Assembly (NCBI RefSeq): GCF_017744135.1
Contig: NZ_JAGHQU010000011.1
Span: 36,308 to 100,307 of the forward strand
DNA length: 64,000 bases
Source of the DNA: Endozoicomonas sp. G2_2
GTDB taxonomy: Bacteria; Pseudomonadota; Gammaproteobacteria; Nevskiales; Salinisphaeraceae
Direction: 5' to 3'
The first letter of the stretch is position 1. Each line of letters opens with the position of its first letter. The notes under the pieces are model-generated. The model was not told where the DNA came from. It did not search any database and worked only from the letters and a program-made list of their open reading frames with translations. Positions 34,831 through 42,839 of the stretch are shown here, piece after piece. The translations under genes were made by a program, and so were the position numbers.

Positions 34831-34921
34831 AGCCCGCGTGGCAGACGGATGGATCAGGCCTTCGCAAAAGGAAGGGACCGGCACGCCGGCCTCGCTTTCG
34901 CGAGACCGGCTGCCGCCGTAA

Positions 34922-36145
34922 TTACGGCTCATAGGGACCATCTTCGTAGAGGAACCCATGAAGTCGTTGCCGTAGCCGTTGCGGGAGATATTCCCGCGTT
35001 TTGGTTCCGACACTGCGAACCCAGAAATCGATCAGCTTCGGCGTGAGCGATTCATCAGACTGCACATACAGGCTGATGACGCACTCTTGCGGATACCAAT
35101 CGATGACGTACCAGCACTTTCCTTCGTCAGGCGTGGGTGCATCCACATGCACTTCGTCCTGACCCTGGTGCGTCGACTGAGTCGGCATTTTGCACAGCGC
35201 GTAAAACTCGACACGCTGCTCATCGGACATCGGGCACACCGCCGGCGCACCTGAGTTCTTGAAGAAGAACTGCTCGTCCGCTTCCATGAGTTCGGCCATA
35301 CGTGGACCGACTCGATGGTTCTTATCGACGATTGCCGCTGCCTCGTCATTACGATTGAGACCACTGCGATCACCTTGGGCATCAGCTTTGCGGCGGCGCC
35401 GAAGCGTCTCCCCGCGCCGATCCCAGGCGAACACATCCATCTGCTCGTGACGCTTACACAGCATCTCGAACGCGTCTTGCACATCGATGGCACTGTTGCC
35501 ACGCGACGATGAAGACACGACCCGACTGCGATTCGTCATCCCATAGGACTTCTGGCCCATGGGCCAGTCCAGCTTCCGGCACAGCCAGCTGAAGCTGACC
35601 TGCACCTTCTTATCGAACAGTTCGATAATGGACTGGATTTCCTTTTCGACTCGCGTGGGTAGATGGCCGCCTTCGAACTGGGTCGCCAAACGCTGACGGG
35701 CGATGCCCGCATGCCAGCTTGTGCGACCCACACCGAACACGAACGGTTCGTAAGGCAGGAACTCGGTCTTGGTGTGTAGATAGACGAAGAAACCGAAGGC
35801 GATGTCGACGTCCCACTTGGTGTTCGCATTGAACGCTTGCACCTCATGGATCGGCCAACCGAACGTACGAGACAGATTCGCTGCTTCGACGGTCGGACGC
35901 TGACGAAACATCCTGCGCATCAGCACGATTTCTCGTTCACGCCCTACCGGCACGCTCCCGAGCTCGTTCTGAATCGCCTCACGTGCATCGTCAGCCATCC
36001 AGTCCGGCCGAGGCCGACCGTGAATTTCGGCGATACGCGCTTTGGTTTCGGCCTTCGTGGCTTCCGGGATGCTATCCCCGAAGAGTCCGGCCTGAGTCAT
36101 TTCGAACTGCTGTTCGATGAAGTCAATGGTGGTTGCTTTGGACAT
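34922..36145 (-). CDS. Hypothetical protein, 407 residues
   Basis: Start at 36145 has AGGAG correctly placed. The large soluble product has charged N-terminal helices (EATKAETKARIAEIHGRPRPDWMADDAREAIQNEL) and VGREREIVLMRRMFRQRPTVEAANLSRTFGWPIHEVQAF, which could be a helix-turn-helix. The middle and C-terminal parts have many aromatic residues (KCWYVIDWYPQECVISLYVQS). No enzyme motif is recognisable. A hairpin leader lies upstream and structured element copy A lies directly downstream. Confidence 0.6.
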   Translation of the reverse strand: MSKATTIDFIEQQFEMTQAGLFGDSIPEATKAETKARIAEIHGRPRPDWMADDAREAIQNELGSVPVGREREIVLMRRMFRQRPTVEAANLSRTFGWPIHEVQAFNANTKWDVDIAFGFFVYLHTKTEFLPYEPFVFGVGRTSWHAGIARQRLATQFEGGHLPTRVEKEIQSIIELFDKKVQVSFSWLCRKLDWPMGQKSYGMTNRSRVVSSSSRGNSAIDVQDAFEMLCKRHEQMDVFAWDRRGETLRRRRKADAQGDRSGLNRNDEAAAIVDKNHRVGPRMAELMEADEQFFFKNSGAPAVCPMSDEQRVEFYALCKMPTQSTHQGQDEVHVDAPTPDEGKCWYVIDWYPQECVISLYVQSDESLTPKLIDFWVRSVGTKTREYLPQRLRQRLHGFLYEDGPYEP

Positions 36146-36173
36146 GGTCCTGCTCCTGATAAAAGGAGCGCGC

Positions 36174-36211
36174 ACCACCCCACCGAGGGATGACACGCAC
36201 CCCTGGGTGGT
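36174..36211 (-). promoter_or_regulatory. Nested hairpin leader of the gene starting at 36145
   Basis: Outer helix ACCACCC/GGGTGGT and inner helix AGGGGTG/CATCCCT (one G-T pair) with loop CGTGT, followed by GCGCGCTCC. A further hairpin CCCGTC/GACGGG lies just 5' of it. Confidence 0.7.
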
Positions 36212-36244
36212 AGCCCGTCTGTGACGGGTCGAATTGACGCTGGC

Positions 36245-36556
36245 TCAGACCAGCTTGTAGTTCGGGTTGTAGCTGCTACGGGCGGTCGGATCGACCACCC
36301 GCAGCTTGCGAACCCTTGAGATTCGCGGGTTACGAAGCAACGAGATCGCGCCGAAGACGCAAGCTCGTGGATCCACGGTTTCCGAATGGCACCCGTGGCG
36401 ATGGACTCTGAGAACCTGGCCGGTGGCCGGGTCATATGCGAATCCAACTACCTCCGTGCGATTGCCTACCGGTCCGCACGGCACACGGCCGTAAGCAAAG
36501 ATCGATTGGCAGGCACGCTTGTAGCCCAGCTTCGAGAGTTCAGATAGCACTGGCAT
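36245..36556 (-). CDS. Hypothetical protein, paralogue of its upstream neighbour
   Basis: The 103-residue product shares with the upstream gene product the blocks IFAYGRVPCG, VGFAYDPATGQVLRV and a similar ending (SYNP). Identity is low but the order is the same, so they are diverged tandem duplicates. Start and stop codons overlap by one base (TGATG). The fold looks like a small beta-rich domain. No function is known to me. Confidence 0.6.
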   Translation of the reverse strand: MPVLSELSKLGYKRACQSIFAYGRVPCGPVGNRTEVVGFAYDPATGQVLRVHRHGCHSETVDPRACVFGAISLLRNPRISRVRKLRVVDPTARSSYNPNYKLV

Positions 36557-36897
36557 CAGTCCAACTCCTTGAAGGGGTCGAACGACACCGAAGCCGTCAT
36601 ACTCACGAATTGCAGATCCGTTGCGACGGACTGCTCGTTGTGCAGCAGCGTATCCATGGCTTCACAGACACCAGCCACCGGAGGCAAAGCCTCCACATCG
36701 TGGCTCCATTCCGTGACGCGGTAGACGCGGTTGGTCACCCAGTCGAAGGCAAAGCCAACGGTTTCGTATTCGCCCGTGGGCTCGTACGTGGGCTCACCGT
36801 TCGCGGTGAGGACTTCACCCATGATCGGAACATTGCCGTAGGCAAAGATCCGACGAAGGGCTTCGCTGTGCGACATATCAATACTTAACAGACCCAT
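36556..36897 (-). CDS. Hypothetical protein, paralogue of its downstream neighbour
   Basis: The 113-residue product has IFAYGNVPIMGEVLTANGEP, TVGFAFDWVTNRVYRVTEW and VSFDPFKELD, matching the blocks in the downstream gene product. CTGGAGAGC precedes the start codon. It is preceded by the clearest of the hairpin leaders (36927-36965), which would serve both paralogues as a two-gene unit. Confidence 0.62.
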   Translation of the reverse strand: MGLLSIDMSHSEALRRIFAYGNVPIMGEVLTANGEPTYEPTGEYETVGFAFDWVTNRVYRVTEWSHDVEALPPVAGVCEAMDTLLHNEQSVATDLQFVSMTASVSFDPFKELD

Positions 36898-36926
36898 AAC
36901 GCTCTCCAGATAAATAAGGAGCGCGC

Positions 36927-36965
36927 ACCACCCCCTTCGGGGCGATACACGCCCCGGGGGGTGGT
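36927..36965 (-). promoter_or_regulatory. Nested hairpin leader of the paralogue pair
   Basis: A nine-base outer helix ACCACCCCC/GGGGGTGGT and a seven-base inner helix CGGGGCG/CGCCCCG enclose loop TGTAT, followed by GCGCGCTCC. This is the best-formed member of the family. Confidence 0.75.
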
Positions 36966-36981
36966 CCTGCTTCGATCGGCC

Positions 36982-38163
36982 CTAGAAGGACAGATCGAAT
37001 GCAGGCATGGTGGCCTTGGGCTTCTTGTTTGAAGCTGCAGGCTGGGTGACAGGTACTTCGGTCGCCACGGGTTCTTCCGCTACCGTTTCGGTAGCTTCAT
37101 CCGCGGTCGCCTCGACCTGATTGTTGGACAAGTCGCCCTCTTCCGAGGCCGTGTCCGTCACTTCTTCCGACTCGTTGACCTGCTCTGCCGGTATCTCTGC
37201 GTCGCCATCGGCCAGCGCGTTGATCCCATCGAGATCATCAGTCTCGTCGTCGGTGCTGACAGCCAGCAAAGGCTTGTCATGTTCGACATGACGTACCAAC
37301 CCTTCCTGATCCGCGAGTGCCTCGACGATCCGGACGAAATTGGTGTAGTCATTGCCCGTAAGCGGGCCGTCGGTGGGCAACACATCGAGTGCATCCTCGA
37401 CCACATTGGCCAGGGATGCCGCACGAGTATCGATAAAGGCCAGCTTGCGAATTTTCGCCTGCAGATCGCGAATTGCTGTCACGGTCCGCTGGCGAGCCTT
37501 GCGCTCACCGGTCTCATGGCGACGCTCATCGATCCTCTGCAGCTGGACGTAGGCGTCCTTGGCCACTTCGGAAATGAGCTTGCCGAACAGGCCGCCTCTC
37601 AACGAGACGAGACCAGCCTGCAGCAGTGCCTGCTCATCCGCATTGAAGTTCGAAACAGGCTCTACTTGAAAGGCCTGCATATCGAACGAAATGCGTTCTT
37701 CGATCTGTTGCGCTGTCGGTGCGATACGGCGGACCGCATCGATGATCTTGTCGGCCGAGGACCACCCCGCGAGATCGCGGCGCAGCTTATCCTCCGAATC
37801 CGCCAGGAGCTGCTCGTACCTTCCGAGAAAATCCTTTTTGACGAAGTCGTAGTCCGACTTGATCTCGTCGAGTTTACGAACACAGGCCACCGCCTCGGTC
37901 GTCGACACCAGATAACCGATTTCGGTATTCAGGCTGCGACCGTGGAGGAACTGACGTGCCCGCTTCTCGAGCTTCTTGAACTCGCTCAAGGCGCCATCCG
38001 GCAGGTAGTTCTGCCGCAGGAACGCGTTGACGTGATCCGGGAGCGCGGACAGATCGATATCGATCTCGTCGCGTGCGATTTCCCGCGAAGAGGTGATCTT
38101 GCGGGCCTGGAAGTTCACGACGACCATCGGCTGGTCGTATTCGAGCTTGGTTACATGACTCAT
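36982..38163 (-). CDS. DUF3150-family protein of a MoxR-VWA module
   Basis: Start at 38163 has AAGGAGATATCC upstream; the longer frame would cover the hairpin leader. The 393-residue protein is largely helical with long charged coiled-coil regions (about 60-280), such as SEFKKLEKRARQFLHGRSLNTEIGYLVS, and matches my memory of DUF3150. The C-terminal 90 residues are acidic, low-complexity and end in KKPKATMPAFDLSF. DUF3150 genes are recurrently next to CobS/MoxR-like and CobT/VWA-like genes in conjugative elements, as here. The molecular role is unknown. Confidence 0.72.
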   Translation of the reverse strand: MSHVTKLEYDQPMVVVNFQARKITSSREIARDEIDIDLSALPDHVNAFLRQNYLPDGALSEFKKLEKRARQFLHGRSLNTEIGYLVSTTEAVACVRKLDEIKSDYDFVKKDFLGRYEQLLADSEDKLRRDLAGWSSADKIIDAVRRIAPTAQQIEERISFDMQAFQVEPVSNFNADEQALLQAGLVSLRGGLFGKLISEVAKDAYVQLQRIDERRHETGERKARQRTVTAIRDLQAKIRKLAFIDTRAASLANVVEDALDVLPTDGPLTGNDYTNFVRIVEALADQEGLVRHVEHDKPLLAVSTDDETDDLDGINALADGDAEIPAEQVNESEEVTDTASEEGDLSNNQVEATADEATETVAEEPVATEVPVTQPAASNKKPKATMPAFDLSF

Positions 38164-38203
38164 GGATATCTCCTTGTTTCCATCGTTTGAGATGGGGAGA
38201 CAC

Positions 38204-38240
38204 CACCCCCGTTGGGGATGGTGCACATCCCCAGAGGGTT
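38204..38240 (-). promoter_or_regulatory. Nested hairpin leader of the DUF3150 gene
   Basis: Inner helix GGGGATG/CATCCCC with loop TGCAC, enclosed by a short outer helix AACCC/GGGGG and followed by TGGTGTCTCCCC. It overlaps the end of the upstream coding region. Confidence 0.65.
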
Positions 38241-38248
38241 GAGTTGAG

Positions 38249-39031
38249 TTAAAAGGCCAGCGGACTGGCTGATTGATGTTGCCTGCCATCCGTTACCGGA
38301 TTGGTGAGCAATGTGGATGGGCCGAGCAGCTTTGCCTCACGCAAGCGTGCGACCAGCTGATCGATCCCATCGTTACTAAGGCCGACCGTATCGGTAAGGG
38401 GTGTCCCCACCCGACGAGGCCGAATCATTTTTCCGTCACCTACCATCATCTCGACAGCGTCGAAACGCCGTGCCATGAGTGCGAGAACTATTCGCAGCAC
38501 ATAGCGTTCAAGATCCGTCGTACGCAACAAAGTTGTCGGACCCTCGCAGCGAATGCATTGAGAACCCACCTGTTTTGGTGCGTTATCGCCCTCCTCGTCC
38601 GTGCTCCGGACCGCGAATCTGCGGCCCTGGACACGAAACGCGAGAACGCCTTCCCAGGTATCCAAGCCCACACCACGGTCCTTCCAAACCCCGAGAATCG
38701 GGGCCAGTTGGTCGTGGATTAGGGCAAGGCTGGTCGTTTCAATCGTCGGCAATCGAATGAAGACGGAGTCCTCGACCGACGACCCGCCCTCGAGCTGCGA
38801 ATGCAACTCTTGGGTCAGGGTCGTCGTTACGAAGCCACGATTGACACGTTCGGTGACGTGTTGCGTGTAAGCATCCATCGCCAGGTCTAGGGAGTCGAAC
38901 GTCTCCTCTTCCAAGGAAACATTCGCGGGCAGCTCTTCGAAGAACTCCCCGTACCGCAACCTAGCGCCGGTCTGGCTGAGGTAGAAGAAGGCCGGGCCGG
39001 AGCCCGAGTCCTTCCTCAACAAGGCCCGCAT
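38249..39031 (-). CDS. Hypothetical protein between the AAA ATPase and DUF3150 genes
   Basis: The 260-residue soluble protein overlaps the end of the ATPase gene by one base. It includes CIRCEGPTTLLRTTDLERYVLRIVLALMARRFDAVEMM, which has a CxxC pair, and LSNDGIDQLVARLREAKLLG near the end. No family is recognised. Its position inside the MoxR-DUF3150-VWA group suggests that it is part of the same complex or pathway. Confidence 0.6.
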   Translation of the reverse strand: MRALLRKDSGSGPAFFYLSQTGARLRYGEFFEELPANVSLEEETFDSLDLAMDAYTQHVTERVNRGFVTTTLTQELHSQLEGGSSVEDSVFIRLPTIETTSLALIHDQLAPILGVWKDRGVGLDTWEGVLAFRVQGRRFAVRSTDEEGDNAPKQVGSQCIRCEGPTTLLRTTDLERYVLRIVLALMARRFDAVEMMVGDGKMIRPRRVGTPLTDTVGLSNDGIDQLVARLREAKLLGPSTLLTNPVTDGRQHQSASPLAF

Positions 39032-39978
39032 TAGGAGCCGTCCTCATCAGTACCGAACACCAGCGACCAGTGACTTTCAGCTATGCCGCGATCCGCCGAA
39101 CCGAGCTTATTGAAATAAGCGGGCCCGATGGCGTTGGCAAGGCTGTTGATCAACATGCTGTACTGGACGGTCTGTACCAGTTCCCGTGTTGCCATGGGAT
39201 GCTCCATTTCGCCGGCCGCTGCCGACTCACGCGTTGCTGTGGCGAACTTAACCAGGCATTCGATGGCTTCCTCATCGATCCTGTCGTCCGGCACGAGCGA
39301 CTTCAGAAGGTTTTCCTCCTCCGCCGCGGTCAGATAGTCCACGTTCTCGACCAACCAGCGGCTGTTCGTCGAACGTGAATGGACGTTGGAGGTGTTGTAC
39401 GACCCGTTTTCATCCCCCCCACCGTTGGTGTTGGAGGTACCGATCACACAAAAGCCTTCCTGGGCAGTGATGTGCTCACCGGTCTCCGGGATGGTGTATC
39501 CCAGGCCATCGAGCACGTTATTAAGCGACAAGGCGACTGTCGCTGCCAGCGAGTCCCGTTCGTCAAGAACGAGCGGGATGCCCGTACGCATTGCGCGCAG
39601 GACGGGGCCATCGATATACACCGTATCGACCCCAGAGCCATCGGGCCCTCCCCGGACCCGTTCGTAACCGAACAGATCCGCCGCCTCGAGACCATCGTGG
39701 CAGCTTACGAACTCGTAAGCCTGATTGATTCGCTCGAGGAATTGCGGGATTTCGCGACTTTTGCCGCAGCCTGCCGGGCCAACGAAACTGACCGGCTGCT
39801 TTGTCATCAATCCGAACATCATCAGACGAACCAGGTGCTTGCGAAAGCGATGGTTCTCATCGATGGGCATACGATGTCCATGCTCGGGACGCTCGTCGTT
39901 TGCCATAGGCATCATGAAACGACCGGCCGGCATGCCTTCGAAACCGTTCAGAGTGCTGAGATCAAGTTGCTGTGCCAT
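39031..39978 (-). CDS. MoxR/CobS-like AAA+ ATPase
   Basis: Start at 39978 has GGAGATGG upstream. The 315-residue ATPase has Walker A VGPAGCGKSRE (66-76), Walker B GIPLVLDERDSL (about 134-145, Asp-Glu), sensor 1 FCVIGTSNTNG, and sensor-2-like residues near MATRELVQTVQ. This is the MoxR/CobS clade, which works as a chaperone with a VWA-domain partner; here the VWA gene is immediately upstream. No other cobalamin gene is present, so a role in cobalt chelation is unlikely. Confidence 0.85.
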   Translation of the reverse strand: MAQQLDLSTLNGFEGMPAGRFMMPMANDERPEHGHRMPIDENHRFRKHLVRLMMFGLMTKQPVSFVGPAGCGKSREIPQFLERINQAYEFVSCHDGLEAADLFGYERVRGGPDGSGVDTVYIDGPVLRAMRTGIPLVLDERDSLAATVALSLNNVLDGLGYTIPETGEHITAQEGFCVIGTSNTNGGGDENGSYNTSNVHSRSTNSRWLVENVDYLTAAEEENLLKSLVPDDRIDEEAIECLVKFATATRESAAAGEMEHPMATRELVQTVQYSMLINSLANAIGPAYFNKLGSADRGIAESHWSLVFGTDEDGS

Positions 39979-40032
39979 TTTCCATCTCCAGTTAAATGCT
40001 TGAGTAATTGAGAAAAACCCAAACGGGAGATG

Positions 40033-40072
40033 CACCTTCCCCGTCGGGGTTGGTGCAACCCCGCACGGGTGA
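40033..40072 (-). promoter_or_regulatory. Nested hairpin leader of the AAA ATPase gene
   Basis: Outer helix CCCGT/ACGGG and inner helix CGGGGTT/AACCCCG with loop GCACC, followed by GGTGCATCTCC. The start codon is about 55 bases further downstream. Confidence 0.7.
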
Positions 40073-40080
40073 AGTGATGC

Positions 40081-41796
40081 CTAGCTGGCGCGAGCCAGTA
40101 GACGTGGTGTGAGTTCATTCAGCAGCTGCGGTCCCAGATCCGAAAGATCGTTGACCACAACCGCATTCTTGAACACGTTATTGACGGCATCGCAACCGAT
40201 ACCAATGCCGAGCACGTCAGCCCCCGACGCGCGCAATTTCTGATCGACATCGCTCACCAACGTCCCGTTGTCCGGGGCGCCATCGGTGAGACAGATCATG
40301 ATCTTGCGAGCTTCAGTTCGCTGCATAAGCCGCATGGCGGCTTCGTGCATCGATTCGCCGAGCGGGGTCGTCCCCGATACGGCTTGGTCGAGCCCCCCGA
40401 AGTACGAGCGGCATGCTTTGTAGGGTTCATCGAACCCTTTGACGATCCAGAAATCATCGCCGAAGGCCGAAGCCTCGAAAGCGATGCGGGCACGTGTGAG
40501 CGCCTCAGCCAGTGCGATAAGCACCGTCGACGCCATACGTTCCTCATTCCCGGACATGGACCCGGAAAGGTCCGTCACGATGCTCGCGCAGCTTTCGGGA
40601 ACGTCAGCGATCTGCTGCCGACGATAAATCCGATCACTACCGACAAAGAGCCGGTGAACACGCGAGACATGCAGCCTTCCCCGCGTACCGGTCACTCGAC
40701 GCGGCGTGCGGGCCTTGGCCATCAGACGGACGAGACGGTTGGCCATCACGTTGGTCACCCCGCTCGATTCTTGACGCAACATCTCGAATCGATCTAGGTC
40801 ACCTTGGCCGGGCCGCCCCTTTCTGCCCGAAAACACACTAGAGCTATCCGCCGCGAGCCTATCGCCCGCCTTGGCATTCTCATCTGCGTTTTCTTCACTG
40901 ACCTCTTCCAATGCACCGGTCGAATCGATCGGGTCTTGGTCGAGGTCTGGATCATCTTCATTGTCGAAAACAGACGGCGAAGGCCGTCCATCATCATCAT
41001 TGCCGGCATCATCGTCACCGGCTTGAGGTGGTTGATCCCCTCCATCCGAGCTGTCATCCCCAGACGAATCATCGTCAGAGTCATCGTCACCCGACGAATC
41101 GGGGTCAGAGTCATCCTTCTCTTCTTCGTCCTGATTTTCCTGCTCGATCTCTCGGGCAAGGTCAAGGTAGTCCTGCGTGAGTTCGAACGCCTCAGCCGTC
41201 GAATCGACGACCGGCAGACGCTGAGCCAGCAGACCTTCCAACCGGCAAACGCCGTTCTCGCCCAGCGCCTCTACGAGGGCTGCACGATTGCCTTCCAGGT
41301 AGGAGAGCAGAACGTCGAAACCGTTGACATGAACGCTTCCCCAGAACAGGGGAAAACACAGCAGCGCATCCGTTGGTGAATCCGTTCCGGAGCGGATATG
41401 GCCCTTGCGGTCCATGATCTCCAAACTCCGGCACAGCCATCGGCGGGCGCCGCGGAACGCCTCAGTGAGGCGACGTTCGAGATAGACATCTTCGATGCTG
41501 TTATGAGTCTGCTTGAACAGCACAGTCTCGTGCCGCAAAACGGCATTCAGTCGATCGAAGTTCGTATGGAGGATGTGTCCGATCTCATGCAGCGAGTGTC
41601 CCCACAACATCGAGATCAGGTCATCATCGGCATTCAACGGCAGATTCCCCGTGTAGATGGTGTGACCATCCGTACGCGGGGGGCCGGTGAAGGCGATTTT
41701 CAGATCCGGTACCTGGCCCTTGACCAAACCGACAATGCCGGCGGCCACACCAGGTACGCTGCGCCTGAAACTCAGGCTCTGCTTCGAGGCGATCAC
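40081..41796 (-). CDS. CobT-like VWA-domain protein with an HExxH motif
   Basis: A 571-residue protein. The N-terminal part contains LHEIGHILHTNF (69-80), a zinc-binding HExxH. The centre (about 225-320) is a very acidic Asp/Ser linker. The C-terminal VWA domain has the MIDAS motif DLSGSMSGN and ICLTDGAPDNG. This is the layout of cobaltochelatase CobT-like proteins, which partner CobS/MoxR ATPases. It overlaps a small upstream gene by 4 bp. The trio with the ATPase and DUF3150 probably remodels a target complex. Confidence 0.85.
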   Translation of the reverse strand: MIASKQSLSFRRSVPGVAAGIVGLVKGQVPDLKIAFTGPPRTDGHTIYTGNLPLNADDDLISMLWGHSLHEIGHILHTNFDRLNAVLRHETVLFKQTHNSIEDVYLERRLTEAFRGARRWLCRSLEIMDRKGHIRSGTDSPTDALLCFPLFWGSVHVNGFDVLLSYLEGNRAALVEALGENGVCRLEGLLAQRLPVVDSTAEAFELTQDYLDLAREIEQENQDEEEKDDSDPDSSGDDDSDDDSSGDDSSDGGDQPPQAGDDDAGNDDDGRPSPSVFDNEDDPDLDQDPIDSTGALEEVSEENADENAKAGDRLAADSSSVFSGRKGRPGQGDLDRFEMLRQESSGVTNVMANRLVRLMAKARTPRRVTGTRGRLHVSRVHRLFVGSDRIYRRQQIADVPESCASIVTDLSGSMSGNEERMASTVLIALAEALTRARIAFEASAFGDDFWIVKGFDEPYKACRSYFGGLDQAVSGTTPLGESMHEAAMRLMQRTEARKIMICLTDGAPDNGTLVSDVDQKLRASGADVLGIGIGCDAVNNVFKNAVVVNDLSDLGPQLLNELTPRLLARAS

Positions 41797-41996
41797 TTTG
41801 CGGCCTCCCGACTCAGTGATACCTCCTGGGACACGCTCTTGATAACCGACGGATCGGTTTCCAGCTCGAACGTCAGCTCAATGACCCGACGTTGGGCGCG
41901 ACTGCTGTCACGTCCGAAGAGCTCGACCACATCCCAGCGAACCAGGGCCATAGCCAGTGCAAGCCGCTTGAATGCGGCGGATTTCGTTACTTTCAT
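41793..41996 (-). CDS. Small protein coupled to the VWA gene
   Basis: The 67-residue product (MKVTKSAAFKRLALAMALVRWDVVELFG...) is mostly helical and basic at the N-terminus. GAGAGGAAG precedes the start, and the stop overlaps the start of the VWA gene by 4 bp, which indicates translational coupling. No family is recognised. It may be a small subunit or regulator of the MoxR-VWA module. Confidence 0.6.
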   Translation of the reverse strand: MKVTKSAAFKRLALAMALVRWDVVELFGRDSSRAQRRVIELTFELETDPSVIKSVSQEVSLSREAAK

Positions 41997-42037
41997 GACT
42001 TCCTCTCTCTCTTTGAGTTGAGCTAGAAGTCAGACGC

Positions 42038-42085
42038 ACACCACCCCCTGTAGTCGGGTTGGTACGCCCGACTTCGGGTGGGTGT
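42038..42085 (-). promoter_or_regulatory. Nested hairpin leader of the small gene at 41996
   Basis: Outer helix ACACC(C)ACCC/GGGGTGGTGT with one bulged C, and inner helix AGTCGGG/CCCGACT around CGTACCAA. GAGAGAGAGGAAG follows. Confidence 0.7.
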
Positions 42086-42093
42086 TGCGGCGC

Positions 42094-42414
42094 TTATGCC
42101 GCGTTTAGTTTTGCTTCTTTAGCCCGTTGATCCGCCCGCGCTTGCAGGTAGACACGTGCTTTTCCGCTGACCACGTTCATCAGGTTCCGCATGGGCAGTT
42201 CCCGGCGCCAGCACTTCAGGGGCTTGTAGGCCCCGTCAGGCTGACGATGAAGCAAGGTCATGAATACGACTCCGTTTGAATGGGCGCCGATCGATAGACG
42301 TTCGACACTGTCTGGAGACGTGATGGTGCGAGTGACAGGCTGTTCCAGCGGTATGGGCCGCCGATTGCCTTTGTTCTCGCGTTGAAGAAATAACCGCAAA
42401 TAGGACGCGTCCAT
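42094..42414 (-). CDS. Hypothetical protein, 106 residues
   Basis: The start at 42414 has CGGAGTG upstream; an alternative GTG at 42453 would lie inside the hairpin leader. The product (MDASYLRLFLQRENKGNRRPIPLEQP...) ends in a basic helix (SGKARVYLQARADQRAKEAKLNAA). It may bind nucleic acid. No family is recognised. Confidence 0.55.
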   Translation of the reverse strand: MDASYLRLFLQRENKGNRRPIPLEQPVTRTITSPDSVERLSIGAHSNGVVFMTLLHRQPDGAYKPLKCWRRELPMRNLMNVVSGKARVYLQARADQRAKEAKLNAA

Positions 42415-42444
42415 GAGCACTCCGAAAAGAACACTGGGGCGCGT

Positions 42445-42480
42445 ACCTTCCACATGGGGACAGACGCCCCATGGGTGGGT
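42445..42480 (-). promoter_or_regulatory. Nested hairpin leader of the gene starting at 42414
   Basis: Inner helix CATGGGG/CCCCATG with a seven-base loop, and a short outer pairing ACCC/GGT. Same position relative to the start codon as in the other leaders. Confidence 0.6.
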
Positions 42481-42488
42481 TGTGTGGG

Positions 42489-42755
42489 TCAGATCGTGGG
42501 CCAGAAATTAACCAGGCCGTTGATCGTGAACACCATGAAAATTACGTTCTGCATGAGCAGCCATCGCGCGTTGGCATTCAGCGCATAGCTGAACCACGCA
42601 ATATTGCTCACCCCATACAACACGAAAGCCATGAACTCATAGCCGGTGTTGAATGACATGAACGCAGTTGCAACGACAGCCGTGATGAACCCGACGAACT
42701 CGAGGAGTTCATTGGAAACAAAACGGACGTCGGTGCGAAGAACGCTGCTTAACAT
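42489..42755 (-). CDS. Small membrane protein, 88 residues
   Basis: AGGAGAGG precedes the start. The product has about three hydrophobic segments (20-38, 42-60 and 68-84), separated by short polar turns (FNTGYEF, LNANARW). It is the first gene of the hairpin-leader block and lies just downstream of structured element copy B. It may be an inner-membrane anchor. No family is recognised. Confidence 0.6.
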   Translation of the reverse strand: MLSSVLRTDVRFVSNELLEFVGFITAVVATAFMSFNTGYEFMAFVLYGVSNIAWFSYALNANARWLLMQNVIFMVFTINGLVNFWPTI

Positions 42756-42786
42756 GAAGCCTCTCCTTCGATAGAAGGCGCTCCAA

Positions 42787-42820
42787 CACCCGGATCAGGG
42801 TGTGAGAACACCCTGGGGTG
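42787..42820 (-). promoter_or_regulatory. Nested hairpin leader of the gene starting at 42755
   Basis: Outer helix CACCC/GGGTG and eight-base inner helix CAGGGTGT/ACACCCTG with loop TCTC, followed by TTGGAGCGCC. Confidence 0.7.
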
Positions 42821-42839
42821 GGCCGTTACGACTACCATC

